This document shows, piece by piece, positions 1 to 7,925 of a DNA stretch of 55,906 nt. The stretch's first letter is position 1. Each line of letters starts with the position of its first letter. Source of the DNA: Rubrobacter aplysinae. Its GTDB lineage: Bacteria; Actinomycetota; Rubrobacteria; Rubrobacterales; Rubrobacteraceae. Made by a program: the position numbers and the translations under genes. The DNA lies in NCBI RefSeq assembly GCF_001029505.1, contig NZ_LEKH01000016.1:1-55906 (forward strand), given 5' to 3'. The notes under the pieces were generated by a model, which ran no database searches, was not told the DNA's origin, and was given only the letters and a program-made list of their open reading frames with translations.

Positions 1-117
1 ACCAAGAAGACTCTAGTAGAGGCGATGGGCGCAGCGCTATCCGCAATTACTGCTGCAGAGGCCCTGGGCTTTTTCGAGCACGCAGGGTACCGGCAAACTG
101 CGGTTCATCTACTGTGA
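1..117 (+). mobile_element. IS630-family transposase, C-terminal fragment (cut by window edge)
   Basis: The frame open from base 1 encodes 38 residues ending GFFEHAGYRQTAVHLL and a TGA at 115-117. The GFFEHAGY-type ending is typical of IS630/Tc1-like DDE transposases, where it closes the catalytic domain just inside the element's right end. The catalytic acidic residues would lie to the left of the window. The element's terminal repeat should fall within roughly the next hundred bases but I could not identify it without the other end. It runs tail to tail into the HEPN-like gene, whose stop codon at 105-107 lies inside this coding sequence. The IS630 assignment rests on a short tail. Confidence 0.65.
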
Positions 118-1049
118 AACGCGCTGTCAGAGGGATGAGCGCCAGAGAAATTCAAGTCCCCGTGAACGAACCTAGACCTTAGATCGTACATGCGAGTTAT
201 CTCTTTCTTGTGGCTATTTTGAGCACCAAGTAGAAGCTGACTCTTCTCCCTTACCTGCTCTTGAATTCCCGAGCTGCCTTTAGTGTATAGAGCTTCAAGG
301 CCAACCATCGACCAGAAAAGCTCGGTGCCTTCATCTATAATGCTTGCAGGAAGTAGCAAGTGTGTGAAAGCGTTCAAAGCTCTTCCAGTTGGACCACCAC
401 CAAACCCTTCCATGAAACCTTTTTTAGTAGAGATCCAATTCCAAACTTCTAGAATGTTCAAGGCTTTTATCGGAGGCCAACCAATCGACAGGGCATATTC
501 TGTAGCCTCCGTAAGTGATTGAGCGCTGCAAGTGGCTATGATGTCCTCTAACCCGTTTTCTGAGACCATTACTGACTTATCCAATATAATAGAGCCAACG
601 TGGGCAATATTTGCAGCGACGATGAGCCTATGAATATAACTCGCGAAATCAGAGCCAATTGCCGAACTGTATACAACTCTCGCTTCTTCACCTTCGTATC
701 GAGTTATTGTACCTTCGTCATCGTACATCTTCGCAAAGTCGGTGGGCACGGTCGCGTCTAGCGAGACTTCGACGATCATAGTAGGTCTAGGAGAAAGGTG
801 AGCTGACTTTCTTATAGAAGTAGAAGCTGCTAAATATTCTCTGACCCGCTTCTCTTCTAAGCTAGAAGACTCTAAGGCTCTGATTTGAAGCACAGCCTCA
901 TCAGTACCATGAGAACTTAAACTAAGCTCACCGGATAAACTGCACAAGTCTTCTACGGCCGCGTGAAATTTGTTGGCCTCATTACCTCTGCTCCTAATAG
1001 GGTACAGAAGGGATAAATAAGCAGTTAAGGTTAGATTCACGCCACTCAT
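105..1049 (-). CDS. HEPN-like (Apea-type) protein, C-terminus probably cut by IS630 insertion
   Basis: This 314-residue protein has base composition and codon use clearly more AT-rich than the rest of the window. The C-terminal third contains ELFWSMVGLEALYT and later MYDLRSRFVHGD, an R-x4-H motif of the kind found in HEPN domains of the Apea group, which occur in RNase toxins and phage-defence proteins. The N-terminal two thirds are unassigned. The last dozen or so residues have no HEPN character and the stop lies within transposase sequence, so the natural C-terminus has probably been replaced by insertion of the IS. The start ATG has only a weak AGGA in front. A function in defence or RNA cleavage is inference; the protein may no longer be active. 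Confidence 0.5.
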   Translation of the reverse strand: MSGVNLTLTAYLSLLYPIRSRGNEANKFHAAVEDLCSLSGELSLSSHGTDEAVLQIRALESSSLEEKRVREYLAASTSIRKSAHLSPRPTMIVEVSLDATVPTDFAKMYDDEGTITRYEGEEARVVYSSAIGSDFASYIHRLIVAANIAHVGSIILDKSVMVSENGLEDIIATCSAQSLTEATEYALSIGWPPIKALNILEVWNWISTKKGFMEGFGGGPTGRALNAFTHLLLPASIIDEGTELFWSMVGLEALYTKGSSGIQEQVREKSQLLLGAQNSHKKEITRMYDLRSRFVHGDLNFSGAHPSDSAFHSR

Positions 1050-1140
1050 TCCTAGCTTCTGAATTCTGGGTTTACTTTATCAATACCGATAATTTTACTT
1101 TAGTAGTAGCCTGTGAACGGTCTCTGAGATAAGCTGAATG

Positions 1141-1164
1141 CCCCGGACGTTACTAGTGCCGGGG
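1141..1164. terminator. Short GC hairpin upstream of the EF-G-like gene
   Basis: CCCCGG at 1141-1146 pairs with CCGGGG at 1159-1164 across a 12-base loop. It lies in the 147-base gap between the HEPN-like gene and the GTPase, 33 bases before the ATG. It could be a terminator remnant or part of the leader; no U tract follows. Confidence 0.3.
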
Positions 1165-1196
1165 AGGGGATAGGAAAATCGGGAGAGGAGGTCCCT

Positions 1197-3248
1197 ATGG
1201 CCGTCGAGCCGGAGACTATTCGCAACGTGTGCCTGATCGGACACCGGGGCAGTGGTAAGACCATGCTCGGGGAGGAGATGATAGCCCTGTGCGCCGGAAG
1301 GGGCCCCGGCGAGAGGGTGTCGGGGGGCATCCTCGATAACGCCGAGGAGGAGGCCGAGCGCGGTATGACCCTCGGCATGGGGATAGCGAGCCTGGAGTGG
1401 AAAGGGCGTCAGATCAACCTCCTCGACACTCCCGGTGACGGCGGGTTCATCGGGGACGCATTCGTCGCCCATCGGGTAGCCGATTGCGCGGTGCTCGTCG
1501 TCCACGCCCAGGACCCGGTCCAGGTCGTCACGGAAAGGGTGTGGCGTAGGGGCGAGAAGGAGGGCATCCCGCACGTGGTCGTCGTGAACCACCTCGACCG
1601 CGAGCGGGCCGACTTCGGGGCCGTGGTCGAGCAGCTCCGGGAGAGGTTCGGTCAGGAGATCGTGCCGCTCAACCTGCCTATCGGGCAGGGTGAGGATCTC
1701 AAGGGCATCTACGGCCTGCTCAGTGGCCTCGCCTTCGTGGATGGAGGCCAGACCTCAGAGATACCGTCCGGCATGGAGGCGGAGGTGGACGAGGCCAAGG
1801 TCCGGCTCTTCGAGGCCATCGCCGAGAGCGACGACACGCTGCTGGAGAAGTACCTGGCCGACGAGGAGTTCACCACCGAGGAGGCGTTCGATGCCATAAA
1901 GAAGGGCATTGCCGACGGCCTCATAATCCCGGTGGTGGCAGCGAGCGCGGAGCGCGGCATCGGGGTGGATAGGCTCCTGGACGTGATCGCGGGCAGCGCT
2001 CCCTCGCCGGTGGACCGCTCGCGCTGGATCTCGACGGAGGGTGACGAGGCCCTCTGCGACACCGAAGCCCCTTTTAGCGCCTACGCCTTCAAGACCTACG
2101 TGGATCCGTTCGCCGGGCGCATAACGGCGCTCAGGGTGGTGAGTGGCCGATGCCGCTCGGACGAGGCGCTCGTGAACCCCCGCACCGGCACCGCCGAGCG
2201 GCTCGGCGGCGTGTCACACCTGTACGGTAAGGAGCGAGTCTCCACGGACGAAGCCGTGGCCGGGGACATAATCGCCGTAGCCAAGCTGCGCGACGTACAG
2301 ACCTTCGACACCCTGTGCCGCGCCGACCGGACCGTGGTCTATCCGCCGGTCGAGCTGCCCGAGCCCACGGCGGCCTGCGCGGTCTCCGCCGAGAGCCGGG
2401 GCGAGGAGGAGAAGGTCTTCGAGGCGCTGCGTCGGGTGGCCGACGAGGACCCGTCGCTGGCGCTCACACGCTCGGAGTCCACGGGCGAGGATCTGTTGCG
2501 GGGTCTCGCGCCGCTGCACCTGGAGTTCGCGCTCGAACGGGCGCGGCGGCGCTACGGGGCTGGGATCGAGGCCCACGCCCCGAAGGTGCCGTTCGAGGAG
2601 ACGATCACGCGCTCCTCAAGCGCACAGGGACGCTACAAAAAGCAGTCCGGCGGGCGGGGCCAGTTCGGAGACTGTCACATCGAGGTCTCGCCGCTGGAGC
2701 GCGGCGCGGGCTTCGAGTTCGTGGACGAGATCGTGGGCGGAGCCATCCCCCGCCAGTACATCCCGGCGGTCGAGAAGGGCATCCTCGAGGCGATGGCCGA
2801 GGGTGTCGTGGCCGGGTATCCGGTGGTGGACGTTCGCGTCCGGCTCTACGACGGCGGCTTCCACTCGGTGGACTCCTCGGAGATGGCCTTCAAGGTGGCG
2901 GGCTCGATGGCTTTCAAGAACGCGGTGGCGGACGCCGGTCCGGTACTGCTGGAGCCGTTCCAGATGGTAGAGGTGCTCTCACCCACGGAGCTCGTCGGAG
3001 ACGTTATGGGGGACCTCTCGGGCAGACGCGGCCGTCCGCTCGGCATCGAGCAGCGCGGCGAGCGCCAGGTGGTGCGCGCCGAGGTGCCGCAGGCCTCCCT
3101 GCGCGATTACGCCCGCGAGCTACGCGCGATAACCGGCGGCAAGGCGAACTTCCACGTCGAGCCCGCCCACTACGAGGAGGTCCCCGAGAACCTGGTCGAG
3201 AAGGTGCTCGCCGTAAATGCCGAGGCCGAGAAGGAGAAAGTGGGGTAG
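1197..3248 (+). CDS. Elongation factor G-like GTPase
   Basis: This 683-residue protein has the five-domain layout of EF-G. The GTPase domain comes first: P loop GHRGSGKT near residue 15, a switch region with ERGMTLG, DTPGDGGF near 80 and NHLD near 130. Domain II follows around 290-380, and domains III-V after it (KKQSGGRGQFGD, then a C-terminal GDLSGRRGRPLG). It is a paralogue, not the housekeeping factor: the usual AHIDAGKTT P loop and NKMD motif are changed, and no rpsL, rpsG or tuf lies nearby. Proteins of this type are annotated as EF-G-like; their role on the ribosome is not settled. A GGAGAGGAGG-like ribosome site precedes the ATG. Confidence 0.88.
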   Translation: MAVEPETIRNVCLIGHRGSGKTMLGEEMIALCAGRGPGERVSGGILDNAEEEAERGMTLGMGIASLEWKGRQINLLDTPGDGGFIGDAFVAHRVADCAVLVVHAQDPVQVVTERVWRRGEKEGIPHVVVVNHLDRERADFGAVVEQLRERFGQEIVPLNLPIGQGEDLKGIYGLLSGLAFVDGGQTSEIPSGMEAEVDEAKVRLFEAIAESDDTLLEKYLADEEFTTEEAFDAIKKGIADGLIIPVVAASAERGIGVDRLLDVIAGSAPSPVDRSRWISTEGDEALCDTEAPFSAYAFKTYVDPFAGRITALRVVSGRCRSDEALVNPRTGTAERLGGVSHLYGKERVSTDEAVAGDIIAVAKLRDVQTFDTLCRADRTVVYPPVELPEPTAACAVSAESRGEEEKVFEALRRVADEDPSLALTRSESTGEDLLRGLAPLHLEFALERARRRYGAGIEAHAPKVPFEETITRSSSAQGRYKKQSGGRGQFGDCHIEVSPLERGAGFEFVDEIVGGAIPRQYIPAVEKGILEAMAEGVVAGYPVVDVRVRLYDGGFHSVDSSEMAFKVAGSMAFKNAVADAGPVLLEPFQMVEVLSPTELVGDVMGDLSGRRGRPLGIEQRGERQVVRAEVPQASLRDYARELRAITGGKANFHVEPAHYEEVPENLVEKVLAVNAEAEKEKVG

Positions 3249-3362
3249 GAGCGGCTCGGAACGTCGACAGTACACCAAGAACGTGTAACGAGTAGCCGCG
3301 GCGCCGGTTTGAGGAGGGGTAAACGGAGATCTTGCGTACCCGCGCAGTGAAAGGGAGACGCT

Positions 3363-4343
3363 ATGAAGGCAATCGCCCGGGATACCTACGGCTCGACCGA
3401 GGCCCTTGAGCTCAGGGAGGTTGACGAGCCCGAGATCTCGGACGACGAGGTGCTGGTAGGCGTTAGCGCGGCCGGCGTGGGCCGGGAGGTCTGGCATCTC
3501 ATGACGGGTCTGCCGTATCCCGTGCGCCTCGCGGGGTACGGGCTGCGCGCGCCCAAGGAGCCCGTTATCGGCTCGGACGTGGCCGGCGTCGTGCAGGCGG
3601 TCGGAAATGGCGTGAGCAGGTTTCAGGCCGGAGACGAGGTGTTCGGCATCGCCACGGGCTCGTACGCCGAGTATGCGCGTGCCTCAGAGAAGAAGCTCGC
3701 GTCCAAGCCGGAAAACCTCACCTTCGATCAGGCGGCGGTGATCGCCATCTCCGGATTGACCGCCTTGCAGGGCCTGCGGGACCACGGACGGGTAGAGCCG
3801 GGGCAGGAGGTGCTCGTCATCGGCGCATCGGGCGGTGTGGGCACCTTCGCCGTGCAGATAGCCAAGGCTTTCGGCGCGCGGGTCACCGGCGTGTGCGGCG
3901 CCACGAAGGCCGAGATGGTGAGATCCATCGGTTCGGATCACGTCCTCGACTACACTCGGGAGGACTTCGCCGAATTTGCCGGAGGGGAGCGACGCTACGA
4001 CGTGATCCTGGACATCGGCGGGAACTCTTCGCTTTCGCACCTCCGGCATGCCCTCGCCTCCCGGGGGATCCTCGTCATCGTCGGCGGCGAGAACGGTGGA
4101 CGGTGGCTCGGGGGTACGGATCGCCAGCTCCGGGCGCTCGCGTTGTCGCCGTTCGTGAGTCAGAAGCTCGGCACGTTTATCTCCTCGGAGAACCACGAGG
4201 ATATGATCGCCTTGAAGGAACTTATCGAGTCTGGGAAGGTCACGCCGGTCGTAGATCGAGCCTACCCGCTCGCCGAGTCACCCAAGGCCATCCGGTACCT
4301 CCTGGAGGGACACGCCAGGGGAAAGGTCGTCATCACCGTGTGA
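3363..4343 (+). CDS. NAD(P)-dependent medium-chain reductase (quinone oxidoreductase-like)
   Basis: The protein is 326 residues, the normal length for a zinc-free medium-chain dehydrogenase/reductase. An N-terminal GroES-like domain carries GSDVAGVV and GDEVFGI. The Rossmann domain follows, with VIGASGGVGTFAVQIAKAFGA as the nucleotide-binding loop near residues 145-170. The zinc-ligand cysteines of classical alcohol dehydrogenases are missing, which places it with quinone oxidoreductases and enoyl reductases. It would reduce a small carbonyl or quinone with NADPH; the substrate cannot be read from the sequence. AAGGGAG lies just before the ATG. It stands alone, with 114 bases to the EF-G-like gene and a convergent gene downstream. 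Confidence 0.85.
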   Translation: MKAIARDTYGSTEALELREVDEPEISDDEVLVGVSAAGVGREVWHLMTGLPYPVRLAGYGLRAPKEPVIGSDVAGVVQAVGNGVSRFQAGDEVFGIATGSYAEYARASEKKLASKPENLTFDQAAVIAISGLTALQGLRDHGRVEPGQEVLVIGASGGVGTFAVQIAKAFGARVTGVCGATKAEMVRSIGSDHVLDYTREDFAEFAGGERRYDVILDIGGNSSLSHLRHALASRGILVIVGGENGGRWLGGTDRQLRALALSPFVSQKLGTFISSENHEDMIALKELIESGKVTPVVDRAYPLAESPKAIRYLLEGHARGKVVITV

Positions 4344-4404
4344 GGCGCAGGAGGCCCGGCGAGCGGGCTCGGGGGCTTCACTCCTAAAGGCTGACCGCTA
4401 AGAG

Positions 4405-5391
4405 CTACCCGACCCGCTGTACCTCGGCCATCGGCGGGCGCTCGACGAGCTCCTCGACGTACTCCATTAGCTCCAGCCCGTCTGGCGTTGCTACGGCGTG
4501 GCGGTAGTCGGAGAACTGGAACAGGGTGTCCGGGAGGCTGGCGTCCCGGATCTGGTGCAGCCTGCCGTCCTCGCGCAGCCGCCGGGCGACGGCGCGCAGC
4601 ACCGAGTACGACATGCGAGAGAGGTCGCGGAGCGGCTGGTGGCGGTTCTGGCGCTCGCCGAGGTCTACCTGGGCCATCGCGTCCAGCCCGACCTTGCCCA
4701 TCACGTCTATCATGATCCCGGTCTCCACCGCGTAGCCGGTCAGAAACGGTATGGACAGGAGAAGCTCCCGGTCCGCGGCGAACTCTCCGGCCAGCGGCTG
4801 TACGAAGCCGGTCAGTTCGGGGTAGAAGAGGTTGAACAGCGGCTTGGTGGAGAGCTCCGTTACCCGGCCGCCGCCGTCGGGCTCTACGTTCTCGCCGGAC
4901 CTGAACGGGCGGCGGTAGGCGGCCTTCACGTACCGGACCTCCGGTACGGTCAGTATCGGGCCGAGGGTGCCCGAGATGAACTCGGGCTTGAAGTCCCTGG
5001 TGTCGGCGTCGGCGAACATCACGATGTCCCCGGTCGCCACCGCCAAGGAGCGCCACATGGCATCGCCTTTACCGTGGGCACCGCCGTAGGACGGCATCAG
5101 ATCGCTCTCCGAGTAGACCTCCGCCCCGTGTTCCGCGGCTACCTCCGCGCTCCCGTCCTCGGAGTCCGCGTCCACGGCGACGATCTGGTCAACCAGTGTC
5201 GTCCGCTCGTTTACGCCTCGTATCTCGTCTACTATCCCGCCGACCGTCTCGGCGACCTCGTGACACGGCAGCACCAAGCTGACCGTGAGGCCGAGATCCC
5301 GCTTCCGACGCCCCAGCTCCGTGGGGTCCGGGAACTGCGAGTGCTCGTATGAACGGCGGCTGAACCACTCTGCGGCGCTGTCTGGTCTCAC
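4405..5391 (-). CDS. gpgS: Glucosyl-3-phosphoglycerate synthase
   Basis: This 328-residue GT-A glycosyltransferase transfers glucose from an NDP-glucose to 3-phosphoglycerate, the first step to glucosylglycerate, a compatible solute and a precursor in some actinobacteria. The N-terminus WFSRRSYEHSQF is characteristic of GpgS. The nucleotide-sugar fold VSLVLPCHEVAETVG follows, with the metal-binding DADT near residue 128 and PSYGGAHGKGDAMW just before it. Later, LAGEFAADRELL and TGYAVETGIMID match the acceptor region, and QNRHQPLRDL closes the domain. The GTG start has ACCTCCT (AGGAGGT on the coding strand) 6 bases away. No phosphatase partner (GpgP) is recognisable beside it; the neighbouring HAD protein is on the other strand. 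Confidence 0.9.
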   Translation of the reverse strand: MRPDSAAEWFSRRSYEHSQFPDPTELGRRKRDLGLTVSLVLPCHEVAETVGGIVDEIRGVNERTTLVDQIVAVDADSEDGSAEVAAEHGAEVYSESDLMPSYGGAHGKGDAMWRSLAVATGDIVMFADADTRDFKPEFISGTLGPILTVPEVRYVKAAYRRPFRSGENVEPDGGGRVTELSTKPLFNLFYPELTGFVQPLAGEFAADRELLLSIPFLTGYAVETGIMIDVMGKVGLDAMAQVDLGERQNRHQPLRDLSRMSYSVLRAVARRLREDGRLHQIRDASLPDTLFQFSDYRHAVATPDGLELMEYVEELVERPPMAEVQRVG

Positions 5392-5397
5392 GATGCT

Positions 5398-5420
5398 ACC
5401 TCCTGCTAATACTGATTATA
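5398..5420 (-). promoter_or_regulatory. Promoter -10 and ribosome binding site of gpgS
   Basis: On the minus strand TATAAT occupies 5415-5420, followed about 10 bases later by AGGAGGT at 5398-5404 and the GTG at 5391. This gives a short conventional leader of roughly 17 bases. Confidence 0.5.
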
Positions 5421-5667
5421 AGGGTTGGGGCGAGTTAGAGGTTACCCTTCTACCCGAAATTTTATACACGCTTTATACATGCGGCGTTTATCCTGTACTG
5501 TTCTGTTTTGATCCATCCTGCCCCGTAGTGCTTTGGCCCCACGGGTCCGGTTAACGCGGGAACGCTGGTCCGGTGATCGTAATGGTAAACTAGGCAATCC
5601 CGAGCGACGGCGCTACACGGCGTGCGTCTTCGGGCTTTGTGATGTCTAACCCAAAGAGCAATAGTAG

Positions 5668-6510
5668 ATGCAAAAGATGCGAATCGTACTTACCAATGAC
5701 GATGGGATAGAGGCTCCCGGTATCGCCGCCGCCCGGCGTGCCCTGGAGCGGTCCGAGGCGGTCTCCGAGGTGCTGGTGGTGGCCCCGGACCGCAACCGCT
5801 CCGGCGTCGGGCGCAGCATCACCTTCGACGAGCGGCTGCGCCTCAAAGAGCATCCGATGGCCGACGGGGTGACCGGGTACGCCTGCAGCGGCACGCCGGT
5901 GGACTGCGTGCGGCTGGTATCGCTCGGGCTGATGGACTTCGAGCCGGATCTCGTGTTCTCCGGGATCAACCACGGCGAGAACCTCGGCGACGACATAACC
6001 TACTCGGGCACGGTCGCCGGGGCCTTTGAGGGGATCGTGATCGGGGTGCCCGGCATTGCCGTCTCGCTCTCCACAGAGCGGCCCTGGCATTCCGGTGTGG
6101 AGCCGGAGCTGCACTTCGGCCCCGTGGCGGAGTTCTCGGCGCGGCTGGCCGAGGCCGCCGTGGAGAAGCTGCCCGCCGAGCGCATCCTGAACGTCAACGC
6201 CCCGAACCTGCCGCTCTCCGAGCTCTCCGGCACCCGGATAACCCGGCTGGGCCGCAGGCTGTACAAGGACGAGCTCGTCGAGATCGCCGACAAGGACGGC
6301 AGCGTGACCTACGATATCTACAACAACCCGCCCAGGCACCACCACGAGGAGGGCACCGACCTGCTCGCCGTGGAGCAGGGTGAGATCAGTATCACCCCGG
6401 TACACCTGAACCTCACGGACTCCGACGGCATCCAGAACATCTCCGGCTGGAACCTCGGGTCGCTCCTGGAGGACCCCCAAGACGTCTCCGGCGAAGCGGA
6501 GACCGGCTGA
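5668..6510 (+). CDS. surE: 5'/3'-nucleotidase SurE
   Basis: This 280-residue protein is a divalent-metal nucleoside monophosphatase that removes phosphate from damaged or surplus nucleotides in the cytosol. MRIVLTNDDGIEAPG at the N-terminus carries the paired DD metal ligands. VVAPDRNRSGVGRSIT provides the serine loop and FSGINHGENLGDDITYSGTVAGA the Asn ligand and the active-site loop. Translation may start at 5668 or at the ATG at 5677 that begins MRIVL. The stop TGA overlaps the ATG of the HAD phosphatase (TGATG), so the two are translationally coupled, suggesting a shared phosphate-removal role. Confidence 0.93.
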   Translation: MQKMRIVLTNDDGIEAPGIAAARRALERSEAVSEVLVVAPDRNRSGVGRSITFDERLRLKEHPMADGVTGYACSGTPVDCVRLVSLGLMDFEPDLVFSGINHGENLGDDITYSGTVAGAFEGIVIGVPGIAVSLSTERPWHSGVEPELHFGPVAEFSARLAEAAVEKLPAERILNVNAPNLPLSELSGTRITRLGRRLYKDELVEIADKDGSVTYDIYNNPPRHHHEEGTDLLAVEQGEISITPVHLNLTDSDGIQNISGWNLGSLLEDPQDVSGEAETG

Positions 6511-7193
6511 TGGGGCAGAAGCGGGAGACGCCCCTGAGCGCCGTGCTCTTCGACTTCGACGGCACGCTCGTGGACACGACAGAGCTGATCCACCAGTCCA
6601 TGCGCCACGCCACCTCCGCCGTCCTGGGCCGGGACTATCCGCGCGAGAGGCTCTTGAACGGGGTCGGTACGCCTCTACCGGAGCAGATGAAGGCATTCGA
6701 CCCGGAGCGCGTGGACGAGTTGCTGGAGTCCTATCGAAGCCACCAGGAGGCCCACCACGACGAGCTCATAAAGGAGTTTCCCGGGGTGGAGAAGGCGCTC
6801 TCCCGGCTCCAGGAGGCCGGACTGGATCTCGGGGTGGTCACCTCCAAGCGCCGGGCGTCCGTGGACCAGGCGCTAGAGACCTTTCCCGGGCTCGGGCGGG
6901 TCGTGGACCGCTTCGTGACGATGGAGGACACTACCGAGCACAAGCCCCGCCCCGAGCCGCTCCTGCGGGGCCTCCAGATGCTGGGCGCCACCCGCGAGGA
7001 AGCCGTCTACGTCGGGGACGCCCCCTACGACGTCGCGGCCGCGAAGGCCGCCGGCCTCGTTAGCGTCGCGGTTAGCTGGGGAGCATTCCCCCACGAGAGC
7101 CTCCGGGAGGCAGGGCCGGATCACCTCTCCGAGGACATAGGAGGCGTGGTGGACACGCTGCTCCGGCTCGCCGGCCAGAGCCAGACTACCTGA
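6510..7193 (+). CDS. HAD-superfamily phosphatase (phosphoglycolate phosphatase/PpaX-like)
   Basis: This 227-residue HAD hydrolase has FDFDGTLVDTTELI near residue 13 as the nucleophile motif, VVTSKRR near 110 as motif II, a lysine in HKPRPEPL near 147 as motif III, and YVGDAPYDVAAAKAAG near 170 as motif IV. The helical cap lies between motifs I and II (residues about 20-90), typical of phosphoglycolate phosphatases and PpaX. It probably dephosphorylates a small phosphate ester such as phosphoglycolate or pyrophosphate. The start is set by the one-base overlap with surE. Substrate is uncertain. Confidence 0.85.
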   Translation: MGQKRETPLSAVLFDFDGTLVDTTELIHQSMRHATSAVLGRDYPRERLLNGVGTPLPEQMKAFDPERVDELLESYRSHQEAHHDELIKEFPGVEKALSRLQEAGLDLGVVTSKRRASVDQALETFPGLGRVVDRFVTMEDTTEHKPRPEPLLRGLQMLGATREEAVYVGDAPYDVAAAKAAGLVSVAVSWGAFPHESLREAGPDHLSEDIGGVVDTLLRLAGQSQTT

Positions 7194-7209
7194 GACTAAC
7201 TGACCGCCC

Positions 7210-7797
7210 CTACCTGACCCGGCCCGACCCGCCGGGCTCTCTGGAAGGGCCGACGAAGAGCCGAGTCGAGGCTATTCTGGGGGCGACCGCCGCCGCTAGC
7301 ACGGTCGCGAACACGACCTTTACCGCGTCGAAGACCACGAAAGGCGCGACCCCGGCCGCGAAGGCTGCGCCGGGGGAGAGCCCCGCCTGCACCGCGAGCC
7401 AGCTCGCGCCGACCCCGTAGATAATCGCGAGCGCGGCTACACCCGCGCCGACGCCCCAGGCTATCGCCGCCGGCCGCCGCGATCCCGCGAGAGCCGGGGC
7501 CACGAGCCCGGCAACAGCCACCGCCAGCGGGTACGACAAAAGGTAGCCGCCAGTAGGCCCCAGCAAGTGGCCGAGCCCAGACCCAAAATTGGAGAACACC
7601 GGGACCCCGACCGCCCCGATGAGCAGGTACACCAGCATCGCCATCGCCCCGTAGCGGGGGCCCAGCAGGTAACCTGCAAGCATCACCGCCAGCACCTGCA
7701 GGGTAAACGGGACCGGAGGTATCGGGACGGCTATCTGGGTCATCACCGCCGTGAGCGCCGTCATCAGTGCTATACGAACCATCGCCGCCGGTCTCAA
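7210..7797 (-). CDS. bioY: Biotin transporter substrate-binding protein BioY
   Basis: The protein is a 195-residue, six-helix S component of an ECF-type vitamin transporter. Helix 1 holds ALMTALTAVMTQIAVPIPPVPFTLQVLAVMLAG, with the PPVPFTLQ motif of BioY, and GPTGGYLLSYPLAV carries the second family motif. It binds biotin in the membrane. No ATPase (EcfA) or EcfT is adjacent, so it either works alone or uses a shared module encoded elsewhere. The TTG at 7797 has GGGGAGG 7-8 bases in front on its own strand; an internal ATG five codons later is the alternative. I see no obvious BirA- or BioR-type operator upstream. Confidence 0.9.
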   Translation of the reverse strand: MRPAAMVRIALMTALTAVMTQIAVPIPPVPFTLQVLAVMLAGYLLGPRYGAMAMLVYLLIGAVGVPVFSNFGSGLGHLLGPTGGYLLSYPLAVAVAGLVAPALAGSRRPAAIAWGVGAGVAALAIIYGVGASWLAVQAGLSPGAAFAAGVAPFVVFDAVKVVFATVLAAAVAPRIASTRLFVGPSREPGGSGRVR

Positions 7798-7895
7798 GAT
7801 CCCGCCTCCCCCTCTAAGCTACTCACGACGCTACACACAACGCGTGGATCATAGCCGAACGTGCGTGTTTTGCAGAGCCCCCGCCGCACGCCGGG

Positions 7896-7925
7896 CTACG
7901 TGGTTCTACGTGGTTCTACGTGGTT
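7896..7925. repeat. Three exact tandem copies of a 10-bp unit
   Basis: CTACGTGGTT occurs at 7896-7905, 7906-7915 and 7916-7925. The stop codon of the class V aminotransferase (TAG on the minus strand at 7916-7918) lies within the third copy, so the array covers the 3' end of that gene and its downstream flank. Confidence 0.9.

Noticed and set aside
2315-3295. 326-residue frame inside the EF-G-like gene
   Set aside because: Arg/Gly-rich shadow of the real frame, created by GC-rich codon bias.
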